Of a stretch of DNA of 64,000 bases, positions 50,565-60,768 are shown piece after piece. The notes beneath the pieces are model-generated. The model was not told the origin of the DNA, did no database searches, and saw only the letters and a program-made list of their open reading frames with translations. The translations under genes were made by a program, and so were the position numbers. Every line of letters begins with the position of its first letter. Position 1 is the stretch's first letter. Source of the stretch: Bacteroidales bacterium (GTDB lineage Bacteria; Bacteroidota; Bacteroidia; Bacteroidales; UBA932); NCBI GenBank assembly GCA_017437755.1, contig JAFRXI010000048.1, positions 148,779 through 212,778 on the forward strand. Direction: 5' to 3'.

Positions 50565-52424
50565 ATGAAAGTCAAGTTTGTTACAATAATATCGATGGCA
50601 GTCCTAGTATGCGCAGGCTGCCAGGACCTCAAACTCGGTGACGCCTTCCTGGAGAAAGCGCCCAGCGGCGAAGTGGACATCAACACCATCTACGGCGATG
50701 CCGTCTACGCCCGCCGCGCCCTCTGGGCCGCCTACCGGACCCTCCCCTACGGACTCACCACCACGGTCATGAGCTGCATGGCCGGCGACATACAGGAATG
50801 CATCACGGACCTCAACCACTCGTACTTCGGATATTCATATACCGGAGGTACCATTTACTATAACGGCTCCGTGACGGCCGACCTGGAGAACACCTCCCAG
50901 GCAACCAAGTATTCCTACACAAAGGAAACCCACTGGGACGGTATCCGCAAGGCATGGCTCTTCATAGAGAACGTGGACCGGGTTCCCAACATGGAAGCGG
51001 CTGAGAAGAAGCGCCTGAAGGCGGAAGCCAAGGTGATCATCGCAATCCACTATACCCAGCTGTTCCGGCATTTCGGCGGAGTGCAGGTGGTGGATCACGC
51101 CTACGATCCCAACGAGGACCTCAAGCTGCCCCGCTCCACTGCGATGGAGACCATGGAATTCATCGTCAAGCTGCTCGACGAGGCCATCCCGGACCTTCCC
51201 TGGCACTTCACCGAGGCCGAATCGGTTGAACAGGACGGCCGCATGACCGCAGCCGGGGCCATGGGGCTCAAGGCCCGCGTCCTGCTGTTCGCCGCCAGCC
51301 CGCTTTTCAACTCCGACACGCCCTACTTGGACGGGGAGGCTGCCCAGAAGCACCTGACCTGGTACGGAGGATACGATGCAAACCTGTGGGAAAGGGCCTA
51401 TCAGGCTCACGCCGACTTCTTTGACGCAATGGCCCAGAAGGGCGGTTACGGCCTGGTACAGGCAGGCGGCTCCATGACGGTCCGCCAGGCTTTCCGGAAA
51501 GGCTATTTTGAAAGGGCCAACGGTGAAACGCTCATCTCCCACCGCCCGGCCAACGGATTCATCAAGTTCACCAGCCTCGGAAACTGGTGGGACAGGGCAT
51601 ATTTCTTTGCCCAGGCGGCCGGAGACTACGGCATCGCAGGTCCCACCCAGGAACTGGTGGACTACTTTGGCATGGTGAACGGGCGGAGCATAAAGGATCC
51701 GGATTCCGGATACGACCCCAAGGCCCCCTATGTGAACCGGGATCCCCGCCTCTACGAAACCGTCGTCTGCAACGATACCGACTACTGCGGAAGGACCGCC
51801 TGGGTATATCCCATCGTTGGGCCGAGGGTCGGAATCGACGAAAGGACCGACTGGGACGACCCGTTCGGCGGCTATGCCGACTGGAAGACCGGTTACCGCC
51901 TCCGCAAATTCCTGCTGGACGGTGTTGCGAACAGCCCCTGGCAGCCCACCGACCTGGCCGGAAAGGAAGTATCCTGGCCATACCTGCGGCTTCCTGAACT
52001 CTACCTCGGAATGGCCGAATGCATCTACCAGACCAACCGCGGATCCTATGAAGCCGCCCGCTACGTGGACGCCCTCAGGGATCGCGTGGGTGTGGGACAT
52101 ATCATCCCGGGTGAGGATTTCATCGACCAGCTGCTGACCGAACGCGTATGCGAACTCGCATTCGAGGAGTGCCGCTGGTTTGACATGGTCCGATACAAGA
52201 GGGAAGACATATTCCGGAAGAAACTCCATCGTGTGGATGTCAAACGGACCGACTCCAAGCCCCAGGCTTCGCCCGGAACCTATACTTACGACTTCTCCCA
52301 GGAGCTGGCCAACGGCACGCGCTTCTGGCAGGAGAACTTCTCCCCCAAATGGTACCTCAGCGCCATTCCCAGCGATGAGGTGCGGAAATCCTCCGGCGTT
52401 CTGGTCCAGAATCCGGGATGGTAA
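50565..52424 (+). CDS. SusD/RagB-like lipoprotein (partner of the full-length SusC)
   Basis: A 619-residue SusD homologue with lipobox VCAGC. Hallmarks: AEAKVIIAIHYTQLFRHFGG (about residue 150), GLKARVLLFAASPLFN, and the C-terminal LTERVCELAFEECRWFDMVRY followed by FSPKWYLSAIPSDE. The start is ATG 50565 (MKVKFV), 11 nt after the SusC stop; the frame is open for 107 codons upstream, inside SusC, without any start features. Its stop TAA lies within the region where the next SusC gene begins. Confidence 0.94.
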   Translation: MKVKFVTIISMAVLVCAGCQDLKLGDAFLEKAPSGEVDINTIYGDAVYARRALWAAYRTLPYGLTTTVMSCMAGDIQECITDLNHSYFGYSYTGGTIYYNGSVTADLENTSQATKYSYTKETHWDGIRKAWLFIENVDRVPNMEAAEKKRLKAEAKVIIAIHYTQLFRHFGGVQVVDHAYDPNEDLKLPRSTAMETMEFIVKLLDEAIPDLPWHFTEAESVEQDGRMTAAGAMGLKARVLLFAASPLFNSDTPYLDGEAAQKHLTWYGGYDANLWERAYQAHADFFDAMAQKGGYGLVQAGGSMTVRQAFRKGYFERANGETLISHRPANGFIKFTSLGNWWDRAYFFAQAAGDYGIAGPTQELVDYFGMVNGRSIKDPDSGYDPKAPYVNRDPRLYETVVCNDTDYCGRTAWVYPIVGPRVGIDERTDWDDPFGGYADWKTGYRLRKFLLDGVANSPWQPTDLAGKEVSWPYLRLPELYLGMAECIYQTNRGSYEAARYVDALRDRVGVGHIIPGEDFIDQLLTERVCELAFEECRWFDMVRYKREDIFRKKLHRVDVKRTDSKPQASPGTYTYDFSQELANGTRFWQENFSPKWYLSAIPSDEVRKSSGVLVQNPGW

Positions 52425-52441
52425 TTAAAATGCTGCTCACA

Positions 52442-55195
52442 ATGAAAAGAAACCATATCATTCTGCTCTTCAGCCTGGCCGTATGCGCGGCCCCGGCACT
52501 GCATGCCCAGCATTATGAATTTCCGGACAGCTTTGTCCAGGACTCCGTGGGAGTTCAATATGGACAGAGCCGGGCCATGGTCATAGTCGGGGGAGACCAG
52601 CTGATGAAGACCTCGTCGCTTTCCCCTACCAATTCCCTATATGGCTTACTGCCAGGTGTTTCCGTAATGTCCAACGGCGGATTCAACGGCAATGCCTCCT
52701 TCTATTTCAGGGGAAGGGCCAATCCCCTTATCCTCGTGGACGGCGTGGAGCGTACGCTCAACTCCCTTGCCAACGAGGAGATCGAGAACATAGTGGTGCT
52801 GAAAGATGCGGCCTCGCAGGCCCTCTACGGCATGAAGGCCGCCAACGGCCTGGTCCTGGTCACCACCAAGCGCGGAAAACCCGGAAAGAAGATCGGCGTT
52901 TCCTATGATTATTCCCTTGGCATGCCCACGGCACTGCCCGACTGGGTAGACGCCGGAACCTATGCCGAGGCCGTCAACTTCGCCCTCCTCAGCGAGGGAC
53001 AGCCCGTCAGGTACACCCCCGGCGAGATCAACGCCTACCGCAACGGAACCTTCCCGGAGTACTATCCCAACGTGGACTGGGTCGACAGGACCCTGCGGAA
53101 ATGGAGCCACATCCACCAGGCCACGCTCACTGCCCAGGGAGGCGACGACCGCATCAGGTACTTCTCCATGCTCAAGTACTCCAACATCCAGGGTATGATC
53201 AGGGAGTCCCAGGCGCAGCCCGAGTACTCCACCCAGCTCACGCATTCCGCCCTGAGCGTCAGGACCAACCTGGACATACGGATATCCAACTCCACCTCGG
53301 CCCACGTCAACCTGCTGGGCAAGATTTATGAGAACAACACGCCCGGAAACGTCTCGGCGGGCGATCTGATGACCATCCTGTACCAGCTTCCCTCAAATGC
53401 CTACCCGGTCAAGTACGACGACGGCATCTGGGGCGGACGCGACGGCAACTCCCTGAACCCGGTGGCACAGAGCTCCTATACCGGATACACCACCTATCAT
53501 ACGCGGGTGCTGTATGCCGACCTGGACATCGACCAGAAACTGGATTTCATCACGCCCGGGCTGAGCGCCTTTGCCAAGGGCAGCGTGGACATCAACGCCC
53601 AGAACAAGGACAAGAGGTCAAAGGATTTCCTTTACCAGACCAAATTCGGAACCCTTATTTCCGACGGCTCCGGAAATGACGAAATCAACGAAGGGAAGAC
53701 CGTCCAGTATGGGGAAGAGGAGTATGAACTGGGCTTCAGTTCCTCATTGAACGACATGAAGCGGGGGACCACCATCCACGCCGGCTTCAACTACCGGAAG
53801 CGGTTCCGCGACCATCTCTTCAACAGTTCAGTATTTTACCGCCTGAGCAAGACCATCGGACTTGGAAAGGGGACTACTTTCGCCAACCAGGGAGCCTACG
53901 CCTACCTGGACTACGGATTCAGGGAAAAATACTCCGCCGCCCTCACCCTGGCTTACGCCGGAACCAACCGCCTGCCCAAAGGAAGCAGGTGGGGTTTCTT
54001 CCCGGCAATGAGCCTTGGCTGGCGTATCGACAGGGAGTTCCGCGTGCCTTCCGTACAGAAACTCAACCTCCGCGCCTCCGCCGGCCTTGTTGGCAACGAC
54101 AATGTCACCCAGGACCTGGAGAAGTACCAGTTCACGGCGGGGTCGTCCTTCATCTTCTCCAACGACATGGTTTCCTACCCGGGAATGAAGGAATCCTCCC
54201 TTCCCAGTTCCTTCTACACTTATGAGAAGACGGCAAAGTTCAACCTGGGACTGGACCTGGACGCATGGAACCTGGTTTCCTTTACCGTGGACGGATTCTA
54301 TGACAGGAATTACGACCGGCTCGTCAGCGCCGGCAACGTGGTGTCCGACATGATAGGCGTCACGCTTTCCGACACGTCTGAAGGTATTGTCGATTACTAC
54401 GGCTTTGAAACCGCACTCTCCTTCCACAAGAAGGTGGGCGACTGGTTCTTTGACGTGGGCGGGAACTTCAGCCTTATCAGGAACAAGATCATCAACCAGA
54501 ACGAAGTATTCCGGAAGTACGACTACCAGAGGCGGACCGGCCACATGACAGGCCAGCAGTGGGGACTCGAAGTGCTGGGATTCTTCAATTCCCAGGAGGA
54601 AATAGACAACAGCCCCCGGCAGATGTTCTCGGAAGTCTATCCCGGCGATTACAGGTACAAGGACCAGAACGACGACGGCGTGATTGACGAATACGACACC
54701 GTCCCGCTGGGAAGGAACAGCTCGTTCCCTGAAATGTACTACGCCTTCCACCTGGACCTCTCCTACAGGAACGTGGGCCTGAGCGTCCAGTTCCAGGGAG
54801 TGGGGAACTACAGCGTAAACCTGGCCACCACGGGCATGTACCGCCCGATGATCAACGGCGCCAACCTGTCCCGGACCTATTGGGACAACTGCTGGAAGGC
54901 CGGCTCCACATCGGCGATATATCCCCGCCCCACAACCACCGGCAGCGAAAACAACTACCGGGCCAACAGCGTCTTCATCTCCGACCGCTCCTACCTGAAG
55001 CTTCGGAATGCGGAACTCTGGTACCGGATTCCGGCCAAGGCATACACCAAGCTGTCCCGGCCGGAAATCAAGCTGTTCCTCCGGGGGACCAACCTCTTCA
55101 GCTTCGACAGCATCGACGTCCTCGACCCGGAGGTCCTGGGCGTATCCTATCCCCTGCTCAGGACGGTCCAGACAGGATTCAGCATAACTTTCTAA
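52442..55195 (+). CDS. Short SusC-like TonB-dependent receptor without N-terminal domain
   Basis: A 917-residue SusC homologue in which the signal peptide (LFSLAVCAAPALHAQ) is followed by about 35 residues and then directly by the plug (NSLYGLLPGVSVMS, ANPLILVDGVER, IENIVVLKDAASQALYGM, LVLVTTKRGKPGKK). The carboxypeptidase-regulatory domain and DEVVVIGYG segment are absent, as in the short SusC at 14708-17416, but the plug hallmark is kept here. The barrel ends GFSITF. Possible starts are ATG 52418, 52430 and 52442; I chose 52442 (MKRNHII) for the signal peptide, but 52418 or 52430 would overlap or abut the SusD stop and give coupling. It stands between two SusD genes. Confidence 0.88.
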   Translation: MKRNHIILLFSLAVCAAPALHAQHYEFPDSFVQDSVGVQYGQSRAMVIVGGDQLMKTSSLSPTNSLYGLLPGVSVMSNGGFNGNASFYFRGRANPLILVDGVERTLNSLANEEIENIVVLKDAASQALYGMKAANGLVLVTTKRGKPGKKIGVSYDYSLGMPTALPDWVDAGTYAEAVNFALLSEGQPVRYTPGEINAYRNGTFPEYYPNVDWVDRTLRKWSHIHQATLTAQGGDDRIRYFSMLKYSNIQGMIRESQAQPEYSTQLTHSALSVRTNLDIRISNSTSAHVNLLGKIYENNTPGNVSAGDLMTILYQLPSNAYPVKYDDGIWGGRDGNSLNPVAQSSYTGYTTYHTRVLYADLDIDQKLDFITPGLSAFAKGSVDINAQNKDKRSKDFLYQTKFGTLISDGSGNDEINEGKTVQYGEEEYELGFSSSLNDMKRGTTIHAGFNYRKRFRDHLFNSSVFYRLSKTIGLGKGTTFANQGAYAYLDYGFREKYSAALTLAYAGTNRLPKGSRWGFFPAMSLGWRIDREFRVPSVQKLNLRASAGLVGNDNVTQDLEKYQFTAGSSFIFSNDMVSYPGMKESSLPSSFYTYEKTAKFNLGLDLDAWNLVSFTVDGFYDRNYDRLVSAGNVVSDMIGVTLSDTSEGIVDYYGFETALSFHKKVGDWFFDVGGNFSLIRNKIINQNEVFRKYDYQRRTGHMTGQQWGLEVLGFFNSQEEIDNSPRQMFSEVYPGDYRYKDQNDDGVIDEYDTVPLGRNSSFPEMYYAFHLDLSYRNVGLSVQFQGVGNYSVNLATTGMYRPMINGANLSRTYWDNCWKAGSTSAIYPRPTTTGSENNYRANSVFISDRSYLKLRNAELWYRIPAKAYTKLSRPEIKLFLRGTNLFSFDSIDVLDPEVLGVSYPLLRTVQTGFSITF

Positions 55196-55207
55196 AAACG
55201 GAAGAAG

Positions 55208-56902
55208 ATGAAAAAGACACTGATCTACATATTGGGATGCCTGCTTGCGGGAGCCTGCTCCTTCCTGGACTACAATGAATATTCAGGATACGACAAGGAG
55301 GATGTATATAGCAGTTTTGACAGGGTAAAGCGCTCGTTGTCAAATATTTACGCCTATCTTCCTTCCGCTTACGGAACCATCGACGGGGCCATGCGCGCCG
55401 CTGCCTGCGACGAGGCCGTCTACGTTGACAACCTCTGCGACATCTACAGCATGAACAACGGCAGCTGGTCCCCCACCAAGGCCTTCGACACGCGCTTCAA
55501 CCTCTACACAGGCATACGCTCGGTCAACCTGTTCCTCCAGGAGGTCAGGGGCCAGGAATTCGACGACCTCAAGAACCAGGAGACCTACGAGACCTACATG
55601 GCCCAGTTCAACTACTACCCGTATGAGGCCCGTTTCCTGCGCGCATACTTCTACTTTGAACTGATGCGCCGGTACAAGAACGTCCCCATCATCACCGACG
55701 TCCTGACCGAGAAGCAGGCCAACGAACTGGTTCCAAACTCCGTCGACGAGGTTGTGGAATTCATAACGGAAGAGTGCGACATCGTGGCCTCCAACCTTCC
55801 GGAGAACTACGACAAAGTCCCCAACTCCGAGACCGGACGAATCACCAAGGGTGCCGCCATGGCCTTGAAAGCCAGGACTTTGCTATATGCCGCAAGTCCC
55901 CTTTTCAATGACGATGACGACCGTTCCAAATGGAAAACAGCCGCCCGTGCAGCCGGAGCCCTCATCAACAAGGCCGACTCCTACGGCTACCTTCCCCTCC
56001 CCAAGCTGTCCAACCTCTGGAACAAGAATTACCTGCTCAACAACGAGCTGATCCTGGGAAGGATGGAGGCCCCCTCCAACAGCTTTGAGTCGGCCAACTT
56101 CCCGGTGGGAATCGACGGTGGCGGAAAGACCGGGCACTGCCCCACCCAGAACCTGGTGGACGCATTCGAGACCACGTCCGGAAAGCCCGTCAGGAACACG
56201 GCATACGCCTCAAAGGACCCCGCCTATACCGATGCCAGGGACCAGCACGATCCCTTCTCCAACCGCGACCCCAGACTCGCGGCGACCATTGCCGTGAACA
56301 ACTCCAACTGGGTGTACGACGAGCCGCTGGAATGCTGGTACGGCGGTAAAAGCGGCAAGCCCGTCAAACACGCAACCCTCACGGGGTATTACCTCAAGAA
56401 ATACGTGGACGGGACCATCAGCCTGAAAGCCGGAAATACGTCCAAGAAAAACCACGTGTGGACCTTCTTCCGTTATTCGGAAGTGCTTCTGAACTATGCG
56501 GAAGCAATGGTGGAGGCCTTTGGCGACTTCCAGTACAAGAACCCGCCGTCCCTCCCGCTTTCCGCCATCGAGGCCGTGAACATGGTCCGTGCCCGCCAGG
56601 AAGTGAACATGCCTCCGTTCGAGAGCACCATGAGCGTGGCACAGTTCAAGGCCAGACTCCGGAACGAGAGGATGGTGGAGCTCGCCTTTGAAGACCACCG
56701 CTTCTGGGATATCAGGCGCTGGGAAATAGCCGACCAGACCACCGAGATCTACGGCGTGGACATCACCAAGGACGGGGAGAACTTCACCTACAAGCGGACG
56801 CTGGTGGAATCCCGCTACTGGGACGACAAGATGTACCTCTATCCCATCCCCGATACGGAACGCTACATAAATCCTTCGCTGGGACAGAACCCCTTATGGT
56901 AA
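55208..56902 (+). CDS. SusD/RagB-like lipoprotein (partner of the short SusC)
   Basis: A 564-residue SusD homologue, lipobox LAGACS followed by FLDYNEYSG. Helix EARFLRAYFYFELMRRYKNVP (about 140-160), GAAMALKARTLLYAASPLFND, and the C-terminal NERMVELAFEDHRFWDIRRW with YLYPIPDTE are all SusD signatures. It begins 12 nt after the short SusC stop and ends 7 nt before the beta-helix gene. It would form the surface lid of the short SusC; the ligand is unknown. Confidence 0.95.
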   Translation: MKKTLIYILGCLLAGACSFLDYNEYSGYDKEDVYSSFDRVKRSLSNIYAYLPSAYGTIDGAMRAAACDEAVYVDNLCDIYSMNNGSWSPTKAFDTRFNLYTGIRSVNLFLQEVRGQEFDDLKNQETYETYMAQFNYYPYEARFLRAYFYFELMRRYKNVPIITDVLTEKQANELVPNSVDEVVEFITEECDIVASNLPENYDKVPNSETGRITKGAAMALKARTLLYAASPLFNDDDDRSKWKTAARAAGALINKADSYGYLPLPKLSNLWNKNYLLNNELILGRMEAPSNSFESANFPVGIDGGGKTGHCPTQNLVDAFETTSGKPVRNTAYASKDPAYTDARDQHDPFSNRDPRLAATIAVNNSNWVYDEPLECWYGGKSGKPVKHATLTGYYLKKYVDGTISLKAGNTSKKNHVWTFFRYSEVLLNYAEAMVEAFGDFQYKNPPSLPLSAIEAVNMVRARQEVNMPPFESTMSVAQFKARLRNERMVELAFEDHRFWDIRRWEIADQTTEIYGVDITKDGENFTYKRTLVESRYWDDKMYLYPIPDTERYINPSLGQNPLW

Positions 56903-56909
56903 ACAGAAA

Positions 56910-58538
56910 ATGAAGAAAATGATACAGTACGCAATCTGCCTGCTGGCCGGACTCATCGCCGCCTCCGTCAACGGATGCTCTGACAAACACCGTTTTAACG
57001 TGAATTGTGAAGTAACCGATCCTGAAGAAACCCCCGGCGAAGACGACACCCCCCTCAGGACAGAAACCGCCACCTATTATCTGGATTCCGCCGCCGGCAG
57101 CGACGACGCCGACGGCCTCTCCGAGGCAAAGGCATGGAAAACCCTGTCCAAGCTCCAGGGAATCAAGCTGCTTGCCGGCGACAAGGTACTTCTCCGCAGG
57201 GGAAGCACCTTCAACGGGGTTCTCATCGTCGACGAGGCTGCCGGCACCACTAAACAAAGGGTGACCGTATCCACATACGGCACCGGCGACAAGCCCAAGA
57301 TCGTCGCCCCTGACGGGTCGCAGTATGCAGTGCAGCTGAGGAACAGCGTCTATACTACCATTGAAGACCTGGACATCACCAACTACGGCTCCAATCCCGA
57401 GCTGAAGGACAGGATGGGTGTCAACATCCACCTGCAGGATTTTGGAAAGGCCTGCGGCACGGAGCTCAAAGGCCTTGACATCCACGACATCAACGGCGTG
57501 CTCTGGAAAGGGCAGGGTGCCGGCGTGGCCATCCGCTTCACCCTGAGCAAGAACACCATAATCAATTACTGGGACGGCATCCTGATCGAAGGCTGCACGA
57601 TCCGCCGCTGCACCCGCAACGGGATTTCCTTCGCCGGGAACTATGACCGCAGCCACTGGTACCCCCACCTGAACGTCGTCATCCGCGAGAACCTGGTAGA
57701 GGAAGTGCCCGGTGACGGAATCGTGGTGGATGCGTGCGACGGTGCCATCGTGGAATACAACCTTATGAGGCAATGCACGGATCCCTGGGGAGAAGAGCAC
57801 AACGCCTCAGCCGGAATGTGGCCCTGGTCGTCGGACAACACCATCATCCAGTTCAACGAAGTCATAGGGCAGAAGACCACCTGGGACGCCCAGGGCTTTG
57901 ACGCCGACTACAACACCCTGGGGACCGTCATCCGCTACAATTACAGCCACGACAACTACGGCGGATTCCTGCTTATCTGCGACGACGGCTCCGCCCGCAA
58001 GACCTACAGCGCCGGAAACGGAGGCACCAGGGTCTATGGCAACGTCAGTTACAACGACGGCATCAGGCCCAAGAAACGGGCCAAGGACCAGGTCTGGTTC
58101 TCGCCCCTGATCCACATCTCCGGCCCGGCCGAGGACTGCGTGGTGTACAACAATGTCCTCTGCCGCACCAAGCGCCCGGCATCCATCCCCAAGCAGGACG
58201 TCCGCTTCATCGTTTCCAACAGCTGGGGAGGCTACCCAACCGACGTGGAGGTCCGTTCAAACCTGTTCTACAGCGAAGAGAGTTCGGCCGCATTCTCCGT
58301 CATCGATAAAGGCAAGGTCGTGTTGAAGGGCAACTGGTACATGGGACTGTCGGACAGCGCCCTCACCACTGCCGACGACAAGGAGGCAAAGGGCGAAAAC
58401 GCCTCCTTCAAGAAGCTCCTCGACGACAACGGATCCCTGGAAGAGGCCCTCAGGAAGGGATTCCTCCGGGAAGTGAAGACCAAGACCGCAACCATAATCA
58501 CAGTCGACAAAGACAAAATCAATCAATTCTTTAAATAA
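56910..58538 (+). CDS. Right-handed parallel beta-helix lipoprotein
   Basis: A 542-residue lipoprotein (lipobox VNGCS). It starts with an acidic linker (PEETPGEDD), then YYLDSAAGSDDADGLSEAKAW, the opening typical of pectate-lyase-like beta-helix proteins, and a long series of short strands with Asn-rich turns (VVIRENLVEEVPGDGIVVDACD, NTIIQFNEVIG, TVIRYNYSHDNYGG, CVVYNNVLC). Such beta-helices include polysaccharide lyases and glycoside hydrolases and also non-catalytic binders; no catalytic set can be assigned by eye. In SGBP or enzyme position of the PUL after the second SusD. Confidence 0.8.
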   Translation: MKKMIQYAICLLAGLIAASVNGCSDKHRFNVNCEVTDPEETPGEDDTPLRTETATYYLDSAAGSDDADGLSEAKAWKTLSKLQGIKLLAGDKVLLRRGSTFNGVLIVDEAAGTTKQRVTVSTYGTGDKPKIVAPDGSQYAVQLRNSVYTTIEDLDITNYGSNPELKDRMGVNIHLQDFGKACGTELKGLDIHDINGVLWKGQGAGVAIRFTLSKNTIINYWDGILIEGCTIRRCTRNGISFAGNYDRSHWYPHLNVVIRENLVEEVPGDGIVVDACDGAIVEYNLMRQCTDPWGEEHNASAGMWPWSSDNTIIQFNEVIGQKTTWDAQGFDADYNTLGTVIRYNYSHDNYGGFLLICDDGSARKTYSAGNGGTRVYGNVSYNDGIRPKKRAKDQVWFSPLIHISGPAEDCVVYNNVLCRTKRPASIPKQDVRFIVSNSWGGYPTDVEVRSNLFYSEESSAAFSVIDKGKVVLKGNWYMGLSDSALTTADDKEAKGENASFKKLLDDNGSLEEALRKGFLREVKTKTATIITVDKDKINQFFK

Positions 58539-58563
58539 CCACATTGTTTAATCATCAACTATT

Positions 58564-60747
58564 ATGAGAACAAGACATTACATGGGTATTATCCTTGCGG
58601 TTGCCGCCCTCTGTGCCTGCACCGAGGAAAAGACCCCCGAGAAGAAGGACACGTTTGTCTCTTTTTCCGCAAAATGCTCAGAAAAGACGGAAGGTGTGGC
58701 TGCGCCGCAAGACATCGTCCTGACAATCGACAACGAAGAGGTCGCCGTCACCGACGGGAAGTTTGTCTGGGACTATGAAAAAGACACCGAGACCCATCTG
58801 ATCAGCGCTTTCAACAAAGTGGAAGGCGTTTCCGTCAAGGACGGCGTCATCGCAGTCGACGGTGCGGGTTCCACCATCCCTTCGCTTGACTGGCTGTTCT
58901 GCTACACCGGCGACAAGAAGCTGGGGGCCAACCTCAACGTAACGCTCCAGCAGCAGACAAAGCAGCTCGACATTGTGGTACGTGCCGTGGGCGGAAAGGC
59001 CGGACAGATCCAGGAAGCCACCGCCGAGATTTCCGACGTGGCCGGACAGCGCGACCTTGTCAACAAGCTCTACAAGGGTGCCTCGACCGTATCCGCCAAA
59101 CTTGAGCCCGGCGTCCTGAGCGGAACGCTCTTCGGTGTGATAAGGATCCTCGGATTCGTACCCAACTCCACCAACACCCTCAAGCTCGACCTCAAGTACA
59201 AGGACGGCACCACCAGCACCTCTTCCGTGGACCTGACCGGCCAGGCCGACGCCTTCAACGAGGACAAGACCACCATCAGCCTCATCTCCGTGAACATCTC
59301 CGACCTTGGCGAGTCCTCCGAGGCTGCCAACGTGGAGGTTACCAATGACGGGACCCTCGAGAACAAGGACAACACCGAAGCGGCAGCCGCCGGAAACAAG
59401 AAGCTCACCATCAAGTGGCCCAGCTACAATACCGCTTCCCGCCTGGAGGTAAAGGCAGCCAACGTCTACTATGTGAGCTCCCTCGGCGCCGCAACCGATG
59501 CCGGACAGGTTACCGACAACGGTTTCGCCAATGTCCCTGCAGACGGCTCCATCGAAGAGGTTGCCATCTACGTGGGATCGGAGCGCCTCGTAGCCCCGCT
59601 CGCCTACATGACCTATGCCAACGGCGTCATCACCATGGAGGACTGCAAGCTGGTCTACAAGCCCGAGCAGATGAACGACTCCTACATCACCGAGAACGGA
59701 CTCTTTGTGCAGACCACCGACATCAGGCTTCCTTCCGGCTTCACCCCCATCGGTGCGGAATTCAACTTTGCAGGAACCTACGACGGCCAGGGCTTCTCAA
59801 TCAGCGGAATGAATTTCACCGAGGAAGGGAAGCAGGAGCAGGGACTGTTCCGCTACAACGTGGGCACCATCATGAATGTGGTCATCAAGGACTCCAAGAT
59901 AGTCAATGCCGGTAAGTTCTCCGGCGGTATTGCGGCAAGGAATGACGGCGGTACCGTAAAGAACTGCATCAGCTACCTCGACCTCACTGTTGCCGTGGAC
60001 GGCAATGGCGGCGGTATCGTCGGATCCAATGTCACGGGTCTCATCACCGGCTGCGAGTTCCATGGAAAGATCAATGTCCTCAAGAGCGGACTGTGCGGCG
60101 GTATAGCCGGCACCAACTACGACGGCGGTATCATCGAGAACTGCCTGAATACCGGATCCCTCGAAGGCACCAGCTATAACGGCGGAGTCCTGGGACGTAA
60201 CCGCGGTATCCTCCGTGCCTGCAAGAACACCGGTGACCTCAAGGTGGCCAAGGGTACCCAGTGGACCGGAGCCGGCGGCGTCGTGGGAAGGAATGACAAC
60301 CAAACCGGTCATGTCATCGCATGCTACAACACCGGCACCATCTCCAGTACCGGTGGCTTCGGCGGTCTCTGCGGCGTTTGCGACGGTACGGAATCCACCA
60401 TCACTGCCTGCTACAGCACCGGACTGATCGTCAATTCCGGCGATGCCAGCCTGGTTGCCCAGGTCGCCGGATGGTTCCTCGGCAGGACCAATGCAAGCTG
60501 GATCAAGTATTGCTACGTCATTTCCGAGGGCCAGCCCCAGACCTCCAACGGCGTCTTTGGCAACGGCCTTAAAGACAAGGTCGATATCAAGATCCTGGAC
60601 GGCGAAGCCCCCGAGTGGCCCACCGAGGATGCAGAGAAGGGTTGGGGTATCTGGAAGGAAGGCTGCGATCCCACCCAGGGCTACTACTGGAAAGACCTTG
60701 GCAATCAGGCCACCAAGACCTATCCTAAACTCTACTGGGAGAAATAA
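58564..60747 (+). CDS. Fimbrillin-like lipoprotein with GLUG repeats
   Basis: A 727-residue lipoprotein (lipobox LCACT). An N-terminal beta-rich part (about 25-270) resembles FimA/Mfa-type fimbrillin-like domains (FVWDYEKDTETHLISAFN; LNVTLQQQTKQLDIVVRAVG). The second half (about 395-640) is a series of about 20-25-residue repeats of the GLUG type (FAGTYDGQGFSISGMNF, GGIAARNDGGTVKNCIS, GGIVGSNVTGLITGCEF, GGIAGTNYDGGIIENC, GGVLGRNRGILRACKN), a fold found in adhesins and surface proteins. It is the last gene of the operon and is followed by a strong terminator. Glycan binding at the surface is likely but unproven. Confidence 0.8.
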   Translation: MRTRHYMGIILAVAALCACTEEKTPEKKDTFVSFSAKCSEKTEGVAAPQDIVLTIDNEEVAVTDGKFVWDYEKDTETHLISAFNKVEGVSVKDGVIAVDGAGSTIPSLDWLFCYTGDKKLGANLNVTLQQQTKQLDIVVRAVGGKAGQIQEATAEISDVAGQRDLVNKLYKGASTVSAKLEPGVLSGTLFGVIRILGFVPNSTNTLKLDLKYKDGTTSTSSVDLTGQADAFNEDKTTISLISVNISDLGESSEAANVEVTNDGTLENKDNTEAAAAGNKKLTIKWPSYNTASRLEVKAANVYYVSSLGAATDAGQVTDNGFANVPADGSIEEVAIYVGSERLVAPLAYMTYANGVITMEDCKLVYKPEQMNDSYITENGLFVQTTDIRLPSGFTPIGAEFNFAGTYDGQGFSISGMNFTEEGKQEQGLFRYNVGTIMNVVIKDSKIVNAGKFSGGIAARNDGGTVKNCISYLDLTVAVDGNGGGIVGSNVTGLITGCEFHGKINVLKSGLCGGIAGTNYDGGIIENCLNTGSLEGTSYNGGVLGRNRGILRACKNTGDLKVAKGTQWTGAGGVVGRNDNQTGHVIACYNTGTISSTGGFGGLCGVCDGTESTITACYSTGLIVNSGDASLVAQVAGWFLGRTNASWIKYCYVISEGQPQTSNGVFGNGLKDKVDIKILDGEAPEWPTEDAEKGWGIWKEGCDPTQGYYWKDLGNQATKTYPKLYWEK

Positions 60748-60768
60748 GGTTTCCTGAGCATTACGCAG

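Noticed and set aside
58539-58563. Separate promoter for the fimbrillin/GLUG gene
   Set aside because: The 25-nt gap shows no TAnnTTTG or TTTG boxes; read-through from the operon is simpler.
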